A stretch of 64,000 nucleotides of DNA from an uncultured Bacteroidia bacterium (GTDB lineage Bacteria > Bacteroidota > Bacteroidia > Bacteroidales > UBA932). The stretch's first letter is position 1; every line of letters starts with the position of its first letter. Below are positions 48,012-56,557 of this stretch, in pieces. Below the pieces are notes generated by a model. It had not been told where the DNA came from. It did not search any database and was given only the letters and a program-made list of their open reading frames with translations. Position numbers and translations under genes: made by a program. The stretch covers positions 1 to 64,000 of the forward strand of contig CACYZM010000017.1 of NCBI GenBank assembly GCA_902778855.1, read 5' to 3'.

Positions 48012-50878
48012 TTAGTCGCGCCAGGTGATGTGGCGGTTGGCGTCGCAGAGGACGGTGATCTGGCGTTGGGCGGTGAGGCCGTCGCGGGTGTAGCGGAAGG
48101 TAATGGTGCCGGTGACGGGATCGGTTCCGGGTGTGGCGGATGACGTGAAGTGGAGGAGCCAGCCGCGATCGGAACGGTAACCGTCGGAGACGACGGGGCC
48201 GTGAGGACTTTCTGGAGTTTGACGTCGAGGGCGTCGATGATGAACTCGAGGGCGGTGTTGTCCTGGCTTTCAAGATGAAGGCCGGTCAGGCCGACGGGAA
48301 CTTCGAGATCTTCGGCGGAATAGCTGGCAGTCGTCGTCTTTGAACCATAGGTCGCCGTCAGCGTCTTGTTGTTACAAGGCGCCGTGGCCTGCAGCAAGCC
48401 CGAGGCGGCTTTGATGGTCAGGCAGCCCATATCGGTGTAAGTCGCTTTGGCCGTGACGTCAACGGTCGTGCCGTTGTCATAGTGGGCTGTCACGGTAAAG
48501 GGACGGGACGTATGGACCTGACCACCGGAGATCCAGACAAGGGCATAATGCGACTGATTGAAAGTCAGGTCGGTCAGCACCGGATCGGGATCAGGGCCAG
48601 GGCCGGGGCCTGGACCTGGGCCGGGCTCTGCGCCGGCAACTTCCAGGTCAGCAAAGCCGCTGACCGAAGGGGTCACGCCGGAATAGGATCCTGTGATCCG
48701 GACAGTCGCCGCATTCTCATCGGTATTGCAACCCGTTACCGCTCCGGAGGCGCTGATTTTAGCTACCGACGGATTGCTGCTCGCCCAGCTTACCTCGGAA
48801 GTCACTTCCCGGACTCTTGTCCAAGTCTCTCCCCCATCGGTGCTTTCCTGCAGCCAGGCTTTCGCCTGGGCAGTTCCGTCGCAGGCGATCGACGCCGGCG
48901 TCACCGACACTTGCAGCCGGTAGATTGTCTCCACCGGAATGTCGGCCACGCGCAGCAACGCATTCGCGCTGCCGGCGTCGGGCCACCAGGGTGACACCGT
49001 GATGGTTGTCTCCAGATAGCTGTTGCCATGGCGGGTATTCACGCCTTTTGCGATGTTTTTGTTCATGACGGCAGCCGATGGATTGCTGCTGGTCCAGTCG
49101 GCCAGCTTCGTCGCCAGCCGGGTTTCCCGGTAGAAGCAGTCCGTGTGAGCCGCATCGCGATAGAGGTGGAGCGTCGCCGTATAGGTCTGCCGGCCATCGG
49201 CGGCAATGCTGGCTTCTTCAGGTTCCACCGTCACCCGGTAGTAAACCGGATAGATGTCCTTGCGGCGGTAGAACGGGAGTTGCTCCAGATCGACGAAGCA
49301 TTCCAGGTCATAGGTCGTATTGTAGATCCGGATACGGCCCTTGACCGATCCGGCGGTCTCATTGTCCGCGACCGGATAGACCATGAAAGATCCGTTCCCC
49401 GTACCTGACGAGGAGGTCAGTTTGAAATCGGATGCGCCCGACACCAGTTTCGCCTGCCAGGCGACATTCGATGAAACCGTGACGCTCCGCGACACCGAGC
49501 CGCCATGTTCGTCATAGTCCCACCGCAGCGTGTTGACGCTGACTTCCAGATAGGGCTGGAACGGTGCACGGACCTTGAGTTCGGATGTCGCCTTGTAGGT
49601 CTCTCCCTTATAAACGAACTTGGCCGAAACAGTGCCGCTGACGGCCCGCTCTGTCGTATTGTTGCCTTCCACGCGGAAATGCATCGAAGTCGTGGTGACC
49701 GCAGCCAGACGGTTATCGACTGACCATTCACATTCATAACTGACATCTTCGCGGCCGGCTTCCCGGCCGTTGACGAATGTTACCCATTCCGCCGTAAACC
49801 AACAGTTTCCGTCGCAGGCGATCTCGGCTCTCGCAGGGGTAATCTCCAGGGAATGTTCCACATAGGATCCGACATCGATCTTCCAGGAAGGTTCGGTGCG
49901 TTCGATCACCGCATCGCTCAGCAGGAGCGTCACGGTGTAGACCCGGTTGCGGATCACGTCGAAATCCGACACGGCGTTCGCGCCCAGACAGAAACGGTAT
50001 TTCACGGGAAACGACACCCCGCTTCCGTCGGTCGTGGCCGCCTGGCCGGCGAGTTCGATGTAACTGGGCCGGGCGTCGGACGGCAGGTTGCCGGGCACCT
50101 TGGCCCAGGGATCGGTATTGCCGGGCAGCAGTTCGCCCCAGCGGTTTTCCAACGGATAGAAATGCGCAGCACGGCCGGCGGATAGTGCGGCCAGATCGGC
50201 CGCCACGGCATAGTCGGTCTGGACGGCGTCGGCCCGCGAGCGGGAATCCGCGAACGGCGAAACCGCCGCGGGGCCGCACAGCGAAAGCGAAGTCGGCGTG
50301 AACGAATAACGCTCCAGCGCGGTCCGGTCGATCACGATGTCATATTGGGCGACCAGCCGTTTCAGGCGGACCGGCAGGTGCGCCCCGGTGAGCAACTGCG
50401 CCCGGGAAAACACCAGGCCGCAGTCCTGCCACGACATGGGAAGCCCCGCCGCGCCGGCCACCGGCGCCGGGAGCGACCAGCCGGCCAGGTCCGCTTCGCG
50501 GGAAACCCCGACCGTGAAGGCGCCGGTCACATCGCCCAGATTGGCCACACAGAAATAATCGCGGGGCCGGCCGGCCGGGACGCTCAGGACCAGGTCGTCA
50601 CTCCCCGCGTGATAGTATTTGGCCGCCAGGACGCCTTCGTCGAAAACCAGCAGACTGTAATTGTTCACCGCATCGTCCGAGCCGGTAAAGGCACTTTTCG
50701 TCAACGTCGGGTCGTCGGGCGGCGTCACCGTCACGGCCACCGGCATCGTCCGCTCCGGCCGCAGGAAGCCTGCGGCGCCGCCGCCAGCCGGGTCCGGCTG
50801 GCAGCCCGCGGCCGCCGTCCCCAGCCCCAGGAGCAACGCCCAACGGCCGAGGACATTCAGGAATATGTTCTTTTTCAT
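48012..50878 (-). CDS. Fimbrial tip-like adhesin lipoprotein (BACON and Ig-like domains), frameshifted near the end
   Basis: About 955 aa. The lipobox ends AAGC (C26). The N-terminal 380 residues look like an Mfa/FimE-type accessory fimbrillin (VNNYSLLVFDEGVLAAKYY, YDIVIDRTALERYSF, RNRVYTVTLLL). A BACON-like domain follows (LEVSVNTLRWDYDEHGG ... SSNVAWQAK), then Ig-like (Big_2) repeats with WTSSNPSAAV and WASSNPSVAKIS and a (GP)n linker. At 48209-48211 an A seems to be missing from an AAA run. With it restored, the frame continues VVSDGYRSDRGWLLHFTSS to ITVLCDANRHITWRD and a stop at 48012. Without it the frame runs into poor sequence to 47939. It is the last gene of the fimbrial operon. Confidence 0.8.
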
Positions 50879-50889
50879 CAGCTAGCAAC

Positions 50890-51711
50890 TTATTCGTAAA
50901 GGCCATACACCCGCACTTCCTCCCAGTCGACAATGCGCAGGAAGACCAGCGCCCGCCGGAAATCGATGCGGAACTCATAGTCCGGCAGTTCTTCGGCCGC
51001 CGGATCGTAGCCGGCGTCGAAGATTCTGAGGCCCAGCGGACTGGAAAAGAGTTTCAGACGGGATTCCTTGTCCCAGAATTCCAGCACCAGATCGTCACGC
51101 ATCTGGCGGGGAATCCGGACGCTGATGCGTCCGGCCCCGTCGTATTCCTGCACCGTGTACCAGTAAGGCCCCTCCAGTGCCGCACAGTCGGCCGCGTCGA
51201 AGCCGCAGGTCGTGCCGCGGATTACCAGATGGTACTGCCGGCACAGGTCGCCGTCTTCTTCGTCGGTGATGAAGATCGTGGAGAACTGCTTGTGCGGGCG
51301 CAGGACCGTCCGGGCCTCTTCCCCGGTGCAGTTCACTTCCTCCGTATGGACGTAGAGCGAATCGATCTGGTTGCCGGGCTCGTAGCGGATCTCAGTGCCT
51401 TCGTCGAGGAAGCCGCGCAGCGGCCGGTCGTGGACCAGGCCGACGACCCGGATCCGGGCCTTGTCGACGGTCACCTCCTCGAGCTCGGGACAGTCGTCGA
51501 GCCGATGGCGCTGCGTCCAGCCGGGCTCGGGCGCGAACAATTTCACGTCGACCACGCCGCCGGGCATCTCCGCCCGGTCGCCCGTCGCCACTTCACGGTA
51601 GTCCACATCGAGGTAGCAGGGACAGGGAACGCGGTTTTCCAGAACCGTGCAGCCCGCCACGACCGGAAAAAGGATCAGGAGCCGGAGGCCCCGGAAAACA
51701 GACCGTGCCAT
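50890..51711 (-). CDS. Mfa2/FimB-type fimbrial anchor lipoprotein
   Basis: 273 aa. The lipobox ends VAGC, and the family hallmark CxCYLDVDY follows at about 32-40 (CPCYLDVDYREV). Two beta-sandwich domains are expected; SLYVHTEEVNCTGEEARTVLRPHKQFSTIFI is typical of the first. In Porphyromonas, Mfa2 and FimB hold the fimbria to the outer membrane and limit its length. It lies between the fimbrillin-like gene (13 bp) and the tip gene (11 bp) in one operon. Confidence 0.88.
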   Translation of the reverse strand: MARSVFRGLRLLILFPVVAGCTVLENRVPCPCYLDVDYREVATGDRAEMPGGVVDVKLFAPEPGWTQRHRLDDCPELEEVTVDKARIRVVGLVHDRPLRGFLDEGTEIRYEPGNQIDSLYVHTEEVNCTGEEARTVLRPHKQFSTIFITDEEDGDLCRQYHLVIRGTTCGFDAADCAALEGPYWYTVQEYDGAGRISVRIPRQMRDDLVLEFWDKESRLKLFSSPLGLRIFDAGYDPAAEELPDYEFRIDFRRALVFLRIVDWEEVRVYGLYE

Positions 51712-51724
51712 CGCTTCGTACTGT

Positions 51725-52777
51725 TTAGAATTCTTCCGTATAATTGCCGCCGTCGCCCCAGGGATCCACCGTGACGACGACCGTCAGGTTGCCGTTCTCC
51801 ACTTTCTGGTTCGGATCGGGCGAGCCGGGGCCGTGGATGATGAAGGCCACGTCGTAGGTCTTGTTGCGCTCGAGGTTCTCGATCGTCACGGGATAGTACC
51901 AGCTCTGCGAGCCGCCCTCCCCGTACGAGGCCTTCAGCACGAGTCGGGCGCAGGCCGCCTGGTCGGTGGGACCGCTGAAATGGTCGTCCGCCGCCCGGTT
52001 CTTGTTGGGGAAGGTATAGAACGGATTGTTGAGCGTCAGGGTCTGGCCGTTGGCCACCTGCCGGCCGATCGACTGGAACGTCAGCGTCGGCGCCTCGGCA
52101 TCGGAAGCCGCGCCGATGAAATCGGACGGATTGGTCGACGTGCTGCGGCCCTTCTTGCGGCCGGCGTAGTTCACATAGCCGGAAGGATCGCCGGAAGCCC
52201 CGCAGGTCCAGTTCCCGAAGCCGTTCTCCAGGAAAGCGAACGAGAGCGTGAGCGCCCCGTACGATGACGGAATGCCGTTCTGGACCGTCGTCAGCCGCAC
52301 ACGGCCGACGAGGCGGCGCACGGTGATGTCGGCCCGTACGGGCGACGTCGCCCCGCCCGTCACGGTCACCGGCGAATCGGTGGAACCGAACATCACGAAG
52401 CCCACGTCCACCTTGTTGTCGCCCAGCGTGACCGCCGCCTGCAGCAGGTCCTGCTTCTTCTGGATACTCGTCAGCGCCGGCCCGTTGACCAGGGCGGCGA
52501 TCTCATAGGTACCGGCCTTAACGCGGTCGAGCGAACGGGACGTCCCGCTTCCTTCGAACGCCTCGCGCCGGTACAGGGAGCCGTCGGCGGAGAACAGGAA
52601 GAGTTGCAGGTCGTGGACGGCCGCGTCGTTCCCGATGGGATTGACGTCGGCTTTCGTGGCGCCGTCGTGCAGCGCGATGAGCAAGGTTCCCTCGTCCGCC
52701 GCGTTGGGCTTTTCCAGGGTTTGGCAAGCGGCCAGCCCCAGCAGGCCGCAAGCGAGCATAAACATAGTTCTTTTCAT
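51725..52777 (-). CDS. FimA/Mfa1-type major fimbrillin-like lipoprotein
   Basis: 350 aa from the ATG at 52777; the longer frame has no lipoprotein signal. The lipobox ends LAAC. The mature N-terminal domain reads LLIALHDGATKADVNPIGNDAAVHDLQLFLFSADGSLYR ... AGTYEIAALVNGP, the standard fimbrillin beginning. The C-terminal half ends in KTYDVAFIIHGPGSPDPNQ ... VTVDPWGDGGNYTEEF, the donor-strand region. Removal of the N-terminal strand by an Rgp-like protease allows polymerisation in the known system; no such protease is in this window. Confidence 0.85.
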   Translation of the reverse strand: MKRTMFMLACGLLGLAACQTLEKPNAADEGTLLIALHDGATKADVNPIGNDAAVHDLQLFLFSADGSLYRREAFEGSGTSRSLDRVKAGTYEIAALVNGPALTSIQKKQDLLQAAVTLGDNKVDVGFVMFGSTDSPVTVTGGATSPVRADITVRRLVGRVRLTTVQNGIPSSYGALTLSFAFLENGFGNWTCGASGDPSGYVNYAGRKKGRSTSTNPSDFIGAASDAEAPTLTFQSIGRQVANGQTLTLNNPFYTFPNKNRAADDHFSGPTDQAACARLVLKASYGEGGSQSWYYPVTIENLERNKTYDVAFIIHGPGSPDPNQKVENGNLTVVVTVDPWGDGGNYTEEF

Positions 52778-52803
52778 ATGACAAACAATAAGAGGTAGAT
52801 CGT

Positions 52804-53778
52804 CTAATAGAGTCCTTCCAGCGAGCCCCCGTCGTCCCACGGGACGACCGTCACGCTCGGCAGCACATTCGCATAGTCGCTCAGCCGGTCTTCCGGATGT
52901 TCCACGCCGTAGCCGGCCACCGTCAGATCGACGAGATAGTGCCGGTTGGGCAGCACCGGATCCAGCGTCACCGGATAATAGGTCAGCCGGTCGCCCAGCC
53001 GCGCCCGGACCACCAGGCGCGTGCAGCGGGCCGACCACGCCTCCCGGCCGTGGTCGTCGGCGCACGCATTGGGATAGGCATACAGGCTCACGCCGGCATC
53101 GAAGCTCTCGTCCGGCCCCATCGTCCGGCCGATCTGCTTGAAAATCAAATCATACGGAACGTCTTCACCCGGCCCTTCCGCATCCATTTTATTATACCAG
53201 ATGGAAGACGCATCGGGCGTCAGGTCGGCGAGCGACAGGAGCTGCGCGCCCGCCACGTTGGTCAGATAGATGGCGTCGATCTCGAAGGGCAGCGCGGCCA
53301 GCCGTTCCGGGAAGGCCGTGTGCACGACACAGCTCACCTTGGCGGCAATCCGCTGCACCTCGACCGTGATTTTCTCGTCGGTCTCGATGCGGTGCGCGTC
53401 GAGCGCGCCGCGCATCACCAGGTGGTCCGGCGCGTTCTCCGCCAGCGTGGTCAAGGTCTGCAGCAACTGCGTCCGGGTTACCCCCGCCGTCGGCAGATCC
53501 GCCTTGTTGACCACCGCCTCGAAATCGTAGACGTCGTCGGTCAGGAAAAAGTCGAAGGCCCCTTCCACAGCGGCGTGACAGCCGATCAGTTCGCCCGTCG
53601 GGCCGAACACGTAGAGCAGGCTTTCCCCCACCCGGTGATCCTCCCCGTCGCTTTCCGATTCGAAAACCACGTGACGGATTTCCGCTTCTTCCTCCTGGCA
53701 GGCGGCGCACGGCTCCTTGTCGCAGCCGGCGGCAGCGGCAAGGAGGGCACCGATCACAAATACAAAACGTTTATTCAT
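52804..53778 (-). CDS. Fimbrillin-like lipoprotein
   Basis: 324 aa from the ATG at 53778, which overlaps the stop of the gene before it (ATGAATAA). The lipobox ends AAGC. It resembles the neighbouring fimbrillin in order of blocks: SLLYVFGPTGELIG, DDVYDFEAVVNKADLP, KVSCVVHTAFPERL, YYPVTLDPVLPNRHYLVDLTVAGYGVEHPED and SVTVVPWDDGGSLEGLY. The W-DDGG ending matches the WGDGG ending of the next gene, so the two are probably paralogous pilins, one of them perhaps an accessory subunit. Confidence 0.82.
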   Translation of the reverse strand: MNKRFVFVIGALLAAAAGCDKEPCAACQEEEAEIRHVVFESESDGEDHRVGESLLYVFGPTGELIGCHAAVEGAFDFFLTDDVYDFEAVVNKADLPTAGVTRTQLLQTLTTLAENAPDHLVMRGALDAHRIETDEKITVEVQRIAAKVSCVVHTAFPERLAALPFEIDAIYLTNVAGAQLLSLADLTPDASSIWYNKMDAEGPGEDVPYDLIFKQIGRTMGPDESFDAGVSLYAYPNACADDHGREAWSARCTRLVVRARLGDRLTYYPVTLDPVLPNRHYLVDLTVAGYGVEHPEDRLSDYANVLPSVTVVPWDDGGSLEGLY

Positions 53779-55744
53779 TGGTTTCCGGTATTTCAACGTG
53801 AAGCCCGTAGTTCCGGATCAGCGCGCTGATCTCGGGATCGAGATTGCCCCGGTGGACGAAGCTGCCGTTCAAGGCGCAGGCGCGCCGATAGCAGTCCACC
53901 GCCTTCCGGTCGTCGCCCTGCCGGGCATACACCAGCGCCAGCATATACGACACTTCGGCGGTCGGCTCCAGCCCTTCCAGGACCGACAGTGCGCTGGCAT
54001 TGTAGTCGAGGCAGCAATAGGCAATCGCCGTATTGAAATCCGCATAAGGCCGCAGCAGCGTCAGGGCCCGCTTGTAGTCGCGGTCCCGGAGCGCCTGCAC
54101 GCCGGCCATATAGCTGGTATCGAGCATCGTGGTATGGACCGTATCCTGCTGCATGTCGCGGCGGTGGAGTCGGAAGTCGAACACCACGTTGCGCAGGCGG
54201 GGATACAGTTCCCGGCTGATGTACGCATACGAGGCGTCGCGCCGCATCGCCAGCTCGCGCAGGTCCGCGTCCGGCTCCTGTCGGCGCTCCCGATAGCGCT
54301 CCTTATCGGCATCGTCGAGGAACGTGTCTTCCTCGACCAGCCGGTCGAGCAGCGGCCAGTTCTCCGGCAGCGCATAGCTGCTGAAGCGGATGGGCTGCTT
54401 CCGCCGGGACTCCGGATCGGCCAGCGTCCCGTCGAGCCGCAGGAAAACGCCCCGCTCCCGGTCCACGGAGTCGGCGTAGCGCTGCATCCACGCGGCGAAA
54501 TACTGGCCCACGCTGCGGCTGCGGCGCTGCGACAGCGCCCCGTTGGCGTGCCACGAGCCTTCCGGCGACGCGTTCGCCGTCACCACAATGCTGTCGAGTA
54601 CGAACTCGCGATCGTCGAGCAGCGAGGCGAGCCGGGCGCGGATGCGCCCGATCTCGGCCCGGTTGTCGGCCAGCTCCTCCCGCACGGCGTCTTCGCCCAC
54701 GGCGAAGACCAGCCGCGCCTCCTCCTGCAGATCCACCCGCCGCGAGATCACCCGGTCGAGATAGCGCTCCCGGCCGTCCACGAAACTGGTCAGCGAACTG
54801 ATATAGAAACTCAGCGGATCGCTCTCGGGAATGCCGTACACGGTCTTGTCATAGTCCATGACTTCGCCCGACAGGCGGATGTCCACCTTCCGGAGTTTGG
54901 GCCGTGTGGCGATGGTCTGCACATAGTTGTAGATGAACGTGCCGTTCTCGTCGACAATCAGCGTGTCGAGCCGCAGCCGCTCGGTCTGCAGCGGCGCCTT
55001 CACATAGCGCCGGAACATCTTGTCGCGGTCGCGGAGCTTGCGCTCGTTGCGGCGCACGAGCAGCGCATAGGTATAGTAATCGATCGCCTGGCGCTCCGTC
55101 ACGCCGTAGATCGAGGCGAAAGCCTCGTCCGACACGACAGCGGAGTCGCGGCGAAGGGCATAAAGTCTGGGGATATTTCGCTCGATGAAAATCTCGAGCT
55201 GATGCCGGTCCATCAGGCGTGTGGAATCGGTGATGATGGAGCGCAGGAAGCGCTCGTACTGCTGGTAGCCCCGCAGCTGCGCTTTCCGGTAATCGCGGCC
55301 CGTGATCAGGATGTCGTCGAGCGGCACCGTCTCGCCGAGCAGTTCCATCCGCGGATGGAAGCGGACCTGCCAGCGGCTGTCCTGCATCACGGCCGGGACG
55401 ATGACCTGGAAGGCCAGGTCCACCCGGCCGTGCCGCTCGGCCACGTTGCGGAACCGCGCCGTCACGCGCGCCGCTTCCAGCGTCTCGTTGGCCACCATCT
55501 CGCCGCTCACCGAGTCGCGCACGGCGTTCATCACGATGACCTCGCGTCTCTGGAATTCGTGCGCTGCGGCGCTGTCCTGCGCCAGCGTGGGCAGGTCGAT
55601 CTCGCGGAACGAAGTGGTGTACTGTTCGGGCAGGGCGAGCACGGCGGCCGGTTTTCCGGCCTGCAGCTGCTCGGCCTTGCGGGAAGTCGCGCAGGCGCAG
55701 ACGACCAGCGTCAGCAGCGCCCAGATGGGAAGAAAGCTTTTCAT
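53771..55744 (-). CDS. OmpA-like/TPR lipoprotein of the fimbrial operon
   Basis: 657 aa from the ATG at 55744. The lipobox ends VCAC. The middle contains an OmpA-like peptidoglycan-binding segment (DSIVVTANASPEGSWHANGALSQRRSRSVGQYF), and the last 120 residues are TPR-like (MAGVQALRDRDYKRALTLLRPY, AEVSYMLALVYARQGDDRKAVDCYRRACAL). The N-terminal 300 residues are unassigned. It probably ties the assembly site to the cell wall. The 3' end overlaps the next gene by 8 bp. Confidence 0.78.
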   Translation of the reverse strand: MKSFLPIWALLTLVVCACATSRKAEQLQAGKPAAVLALPEQYTTSFREIDLPTLAQDSAAAHEFQRREVIVMNAVRDSVSGEMVANETLEAARVTARFRNVAERHGRVDLAFQVIVPAVMQDSRWQVRFHPRMELLGETVPLDDILITGRDYRKAQLRGYQQYERFLRSIITDSTRLMDRHQLEIFIERNIPRLYALRRDSAVVSDEAFASIYGVTERQAIDYYTYALLVRRNERKLRDRDKMFRRYVKAPLQTERLRLDTLIVDENGTFIYNYVQTIATRPKLRKVDIRLSGEVMDYDKTVYGIPESDPLSFYISSLTSFVDGRERYLDRVISRRVDLQEEARLVFAVGEDAVREELADNRAEIGRIRARLASLLDDREFVLDSIVVTANASPEGSWHANGALSQRRSRSVGQYFAAWMQRYADSVDRERGVFLRLDGTLADPESRRKQPIRFSSYALPENWPLLDRLVEEDTFLDDADKERYRERRQEPDADLRELAMRRDASYAYISRELYPRLRNVVFDFRLHRRDMQQDTVHTTMLDTSYMAGVQALRDRDYKRALTLLRPYADFNTAIAYCCLDYNASALSVLEGLEPTAEVSYMLALVYARQGDDRKAVDCYRRACALNGSFVHRGNLDPEISALIRNYGLHVEIPETNE

Positions 55745-55748
55745 CGGT

Positions 55749-56312
55749 TCAGAAGACATAGACGATGCTGATCTGGGTCGCGTTGGAAGGCAGGATAAAC
55801 CATTTCGTCTCATTGGCCTGCAGCACCCGGCCGCAGCGGGGACAGCGGTACTGCGTGTACCACGCCCGACCGGCCCAGACGCCGAGGCCGAAGTCGAGAT
55901 TCCAGTGTTTCGACAGCATCCGGTTATACCCCAGCGAGAAGCCCGCTCCGACGGCGCTCCCCTCCTCGGTCGTCGGCCGCCGCAGCAGCCCGCCCCGGTT
56001 ATACTCCTCCACTTGCGCCCGCGCGCCGAACCACCACGAAGAATACACGTTCCACGGCCAGTACCGCACGCCGAGCCAGGCCGTGCGGGCCCGGTTCTGG
56101 AACGGATTGCCCCGCTCCACCGAACCGTAATTCCAATTGTTGTAGCGTCCGCCCGCGTGCAGCGACAGATGCCGGCTGAAGGAACAGCCTGCCTGCAGGT
56201 TGACCGTGCCCAGGTTCGCCCAGTCCAGCAGATTGGAGGAAAGCGACAGTTCCTGCGCCGGCAGCAGACAAGCCAGGTGGACCAGCAAGACCGAAAGAAT
56301 GCATTTTTTCAT
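55749..56312 (-). CDS. DUF3575 outer-membrane beta-barrel protein
   Basis: 187 aa. It has a signal peptide (MKKCILSVLLVHLACLLPAQ). It consists of amphipathic strands rich in aromatic residues: LSLSSNLLDWANLGTVNLQAGCSFSRHLSLHAGGRYNNW, ARTAWLGVRYWPWNVYSSWW and GAGFSLGYNRMLSKHWNLDFGLGVW, ending with ISIVYVF, the usual C-terminal outer-membrane signal. YTQYRCPRCGRVL is a CxxC insertion in a loop. DUF3575 genes commonly open Bacteroidales fimbrial operons. A -7 box lies at 56338-56345, and the next gene starts 4 bp after the stop. Confidence 0.87.
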   Translation of the reverse strand: MKKCILSVLLVHLACLLPAQELSLSSNLLDWANLGTVNLQAGCSFSRHLSLHAGGRYNNWNYGSVERGNPFQNRARTAWLGVRYWPWNVYSSWWFGARAQVEEYNRGGLLRRPTTEEGSAVGAGFSLGYNRMLSKHWNLDFGLGVWAGRAWYTQYRCPRCGRVLQANETKWFILPSNATQISIVYVF

Positions 56313-56337
56313 GATGCCCCGTCATTGGTTTCGGACG

Positions 56338-56345
56338 CAAAGCTA
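56338..56345 (-). promoter_or_regulatory. -7 box of the fimbrial operon
   Basis: The minus strand reads TAGCTTTG (TAnnTTTG), 25 bp before the DUF3575 start. Confidence 0.55.
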
Positions 56346-56481
56346 ATGCGCCCCCACACCGGGAAAAAACCCCGAACACGAATCCGGTGAAAGTTTTCAG
56401 CATCCCGAAAAAACGCGGAAAAATGCAGATTAGTCAGGCCTCGGACGGCCTTTTCGGAGCCGTTTTATGAAAAACTGACAT

Positions 56482-56511
56482 TTTGTCGGACGGCCGGCGC
56501 TGGTATCTTTT
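56482..56511 (+). promoter_or_regulatory. htpG promoter
   Basis: -33 TTTG (56482-56485), an 18-bp spacer, then TATCTTTT (56504-56511), close to the Bacteroidota consensus. The leader is about 40 nt. Confidence 0.6.
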
Positions 56512-56557
56512 TTGATTTTATGGGTCCGTTCAACGACAAAAACAAAAAAACATAACC

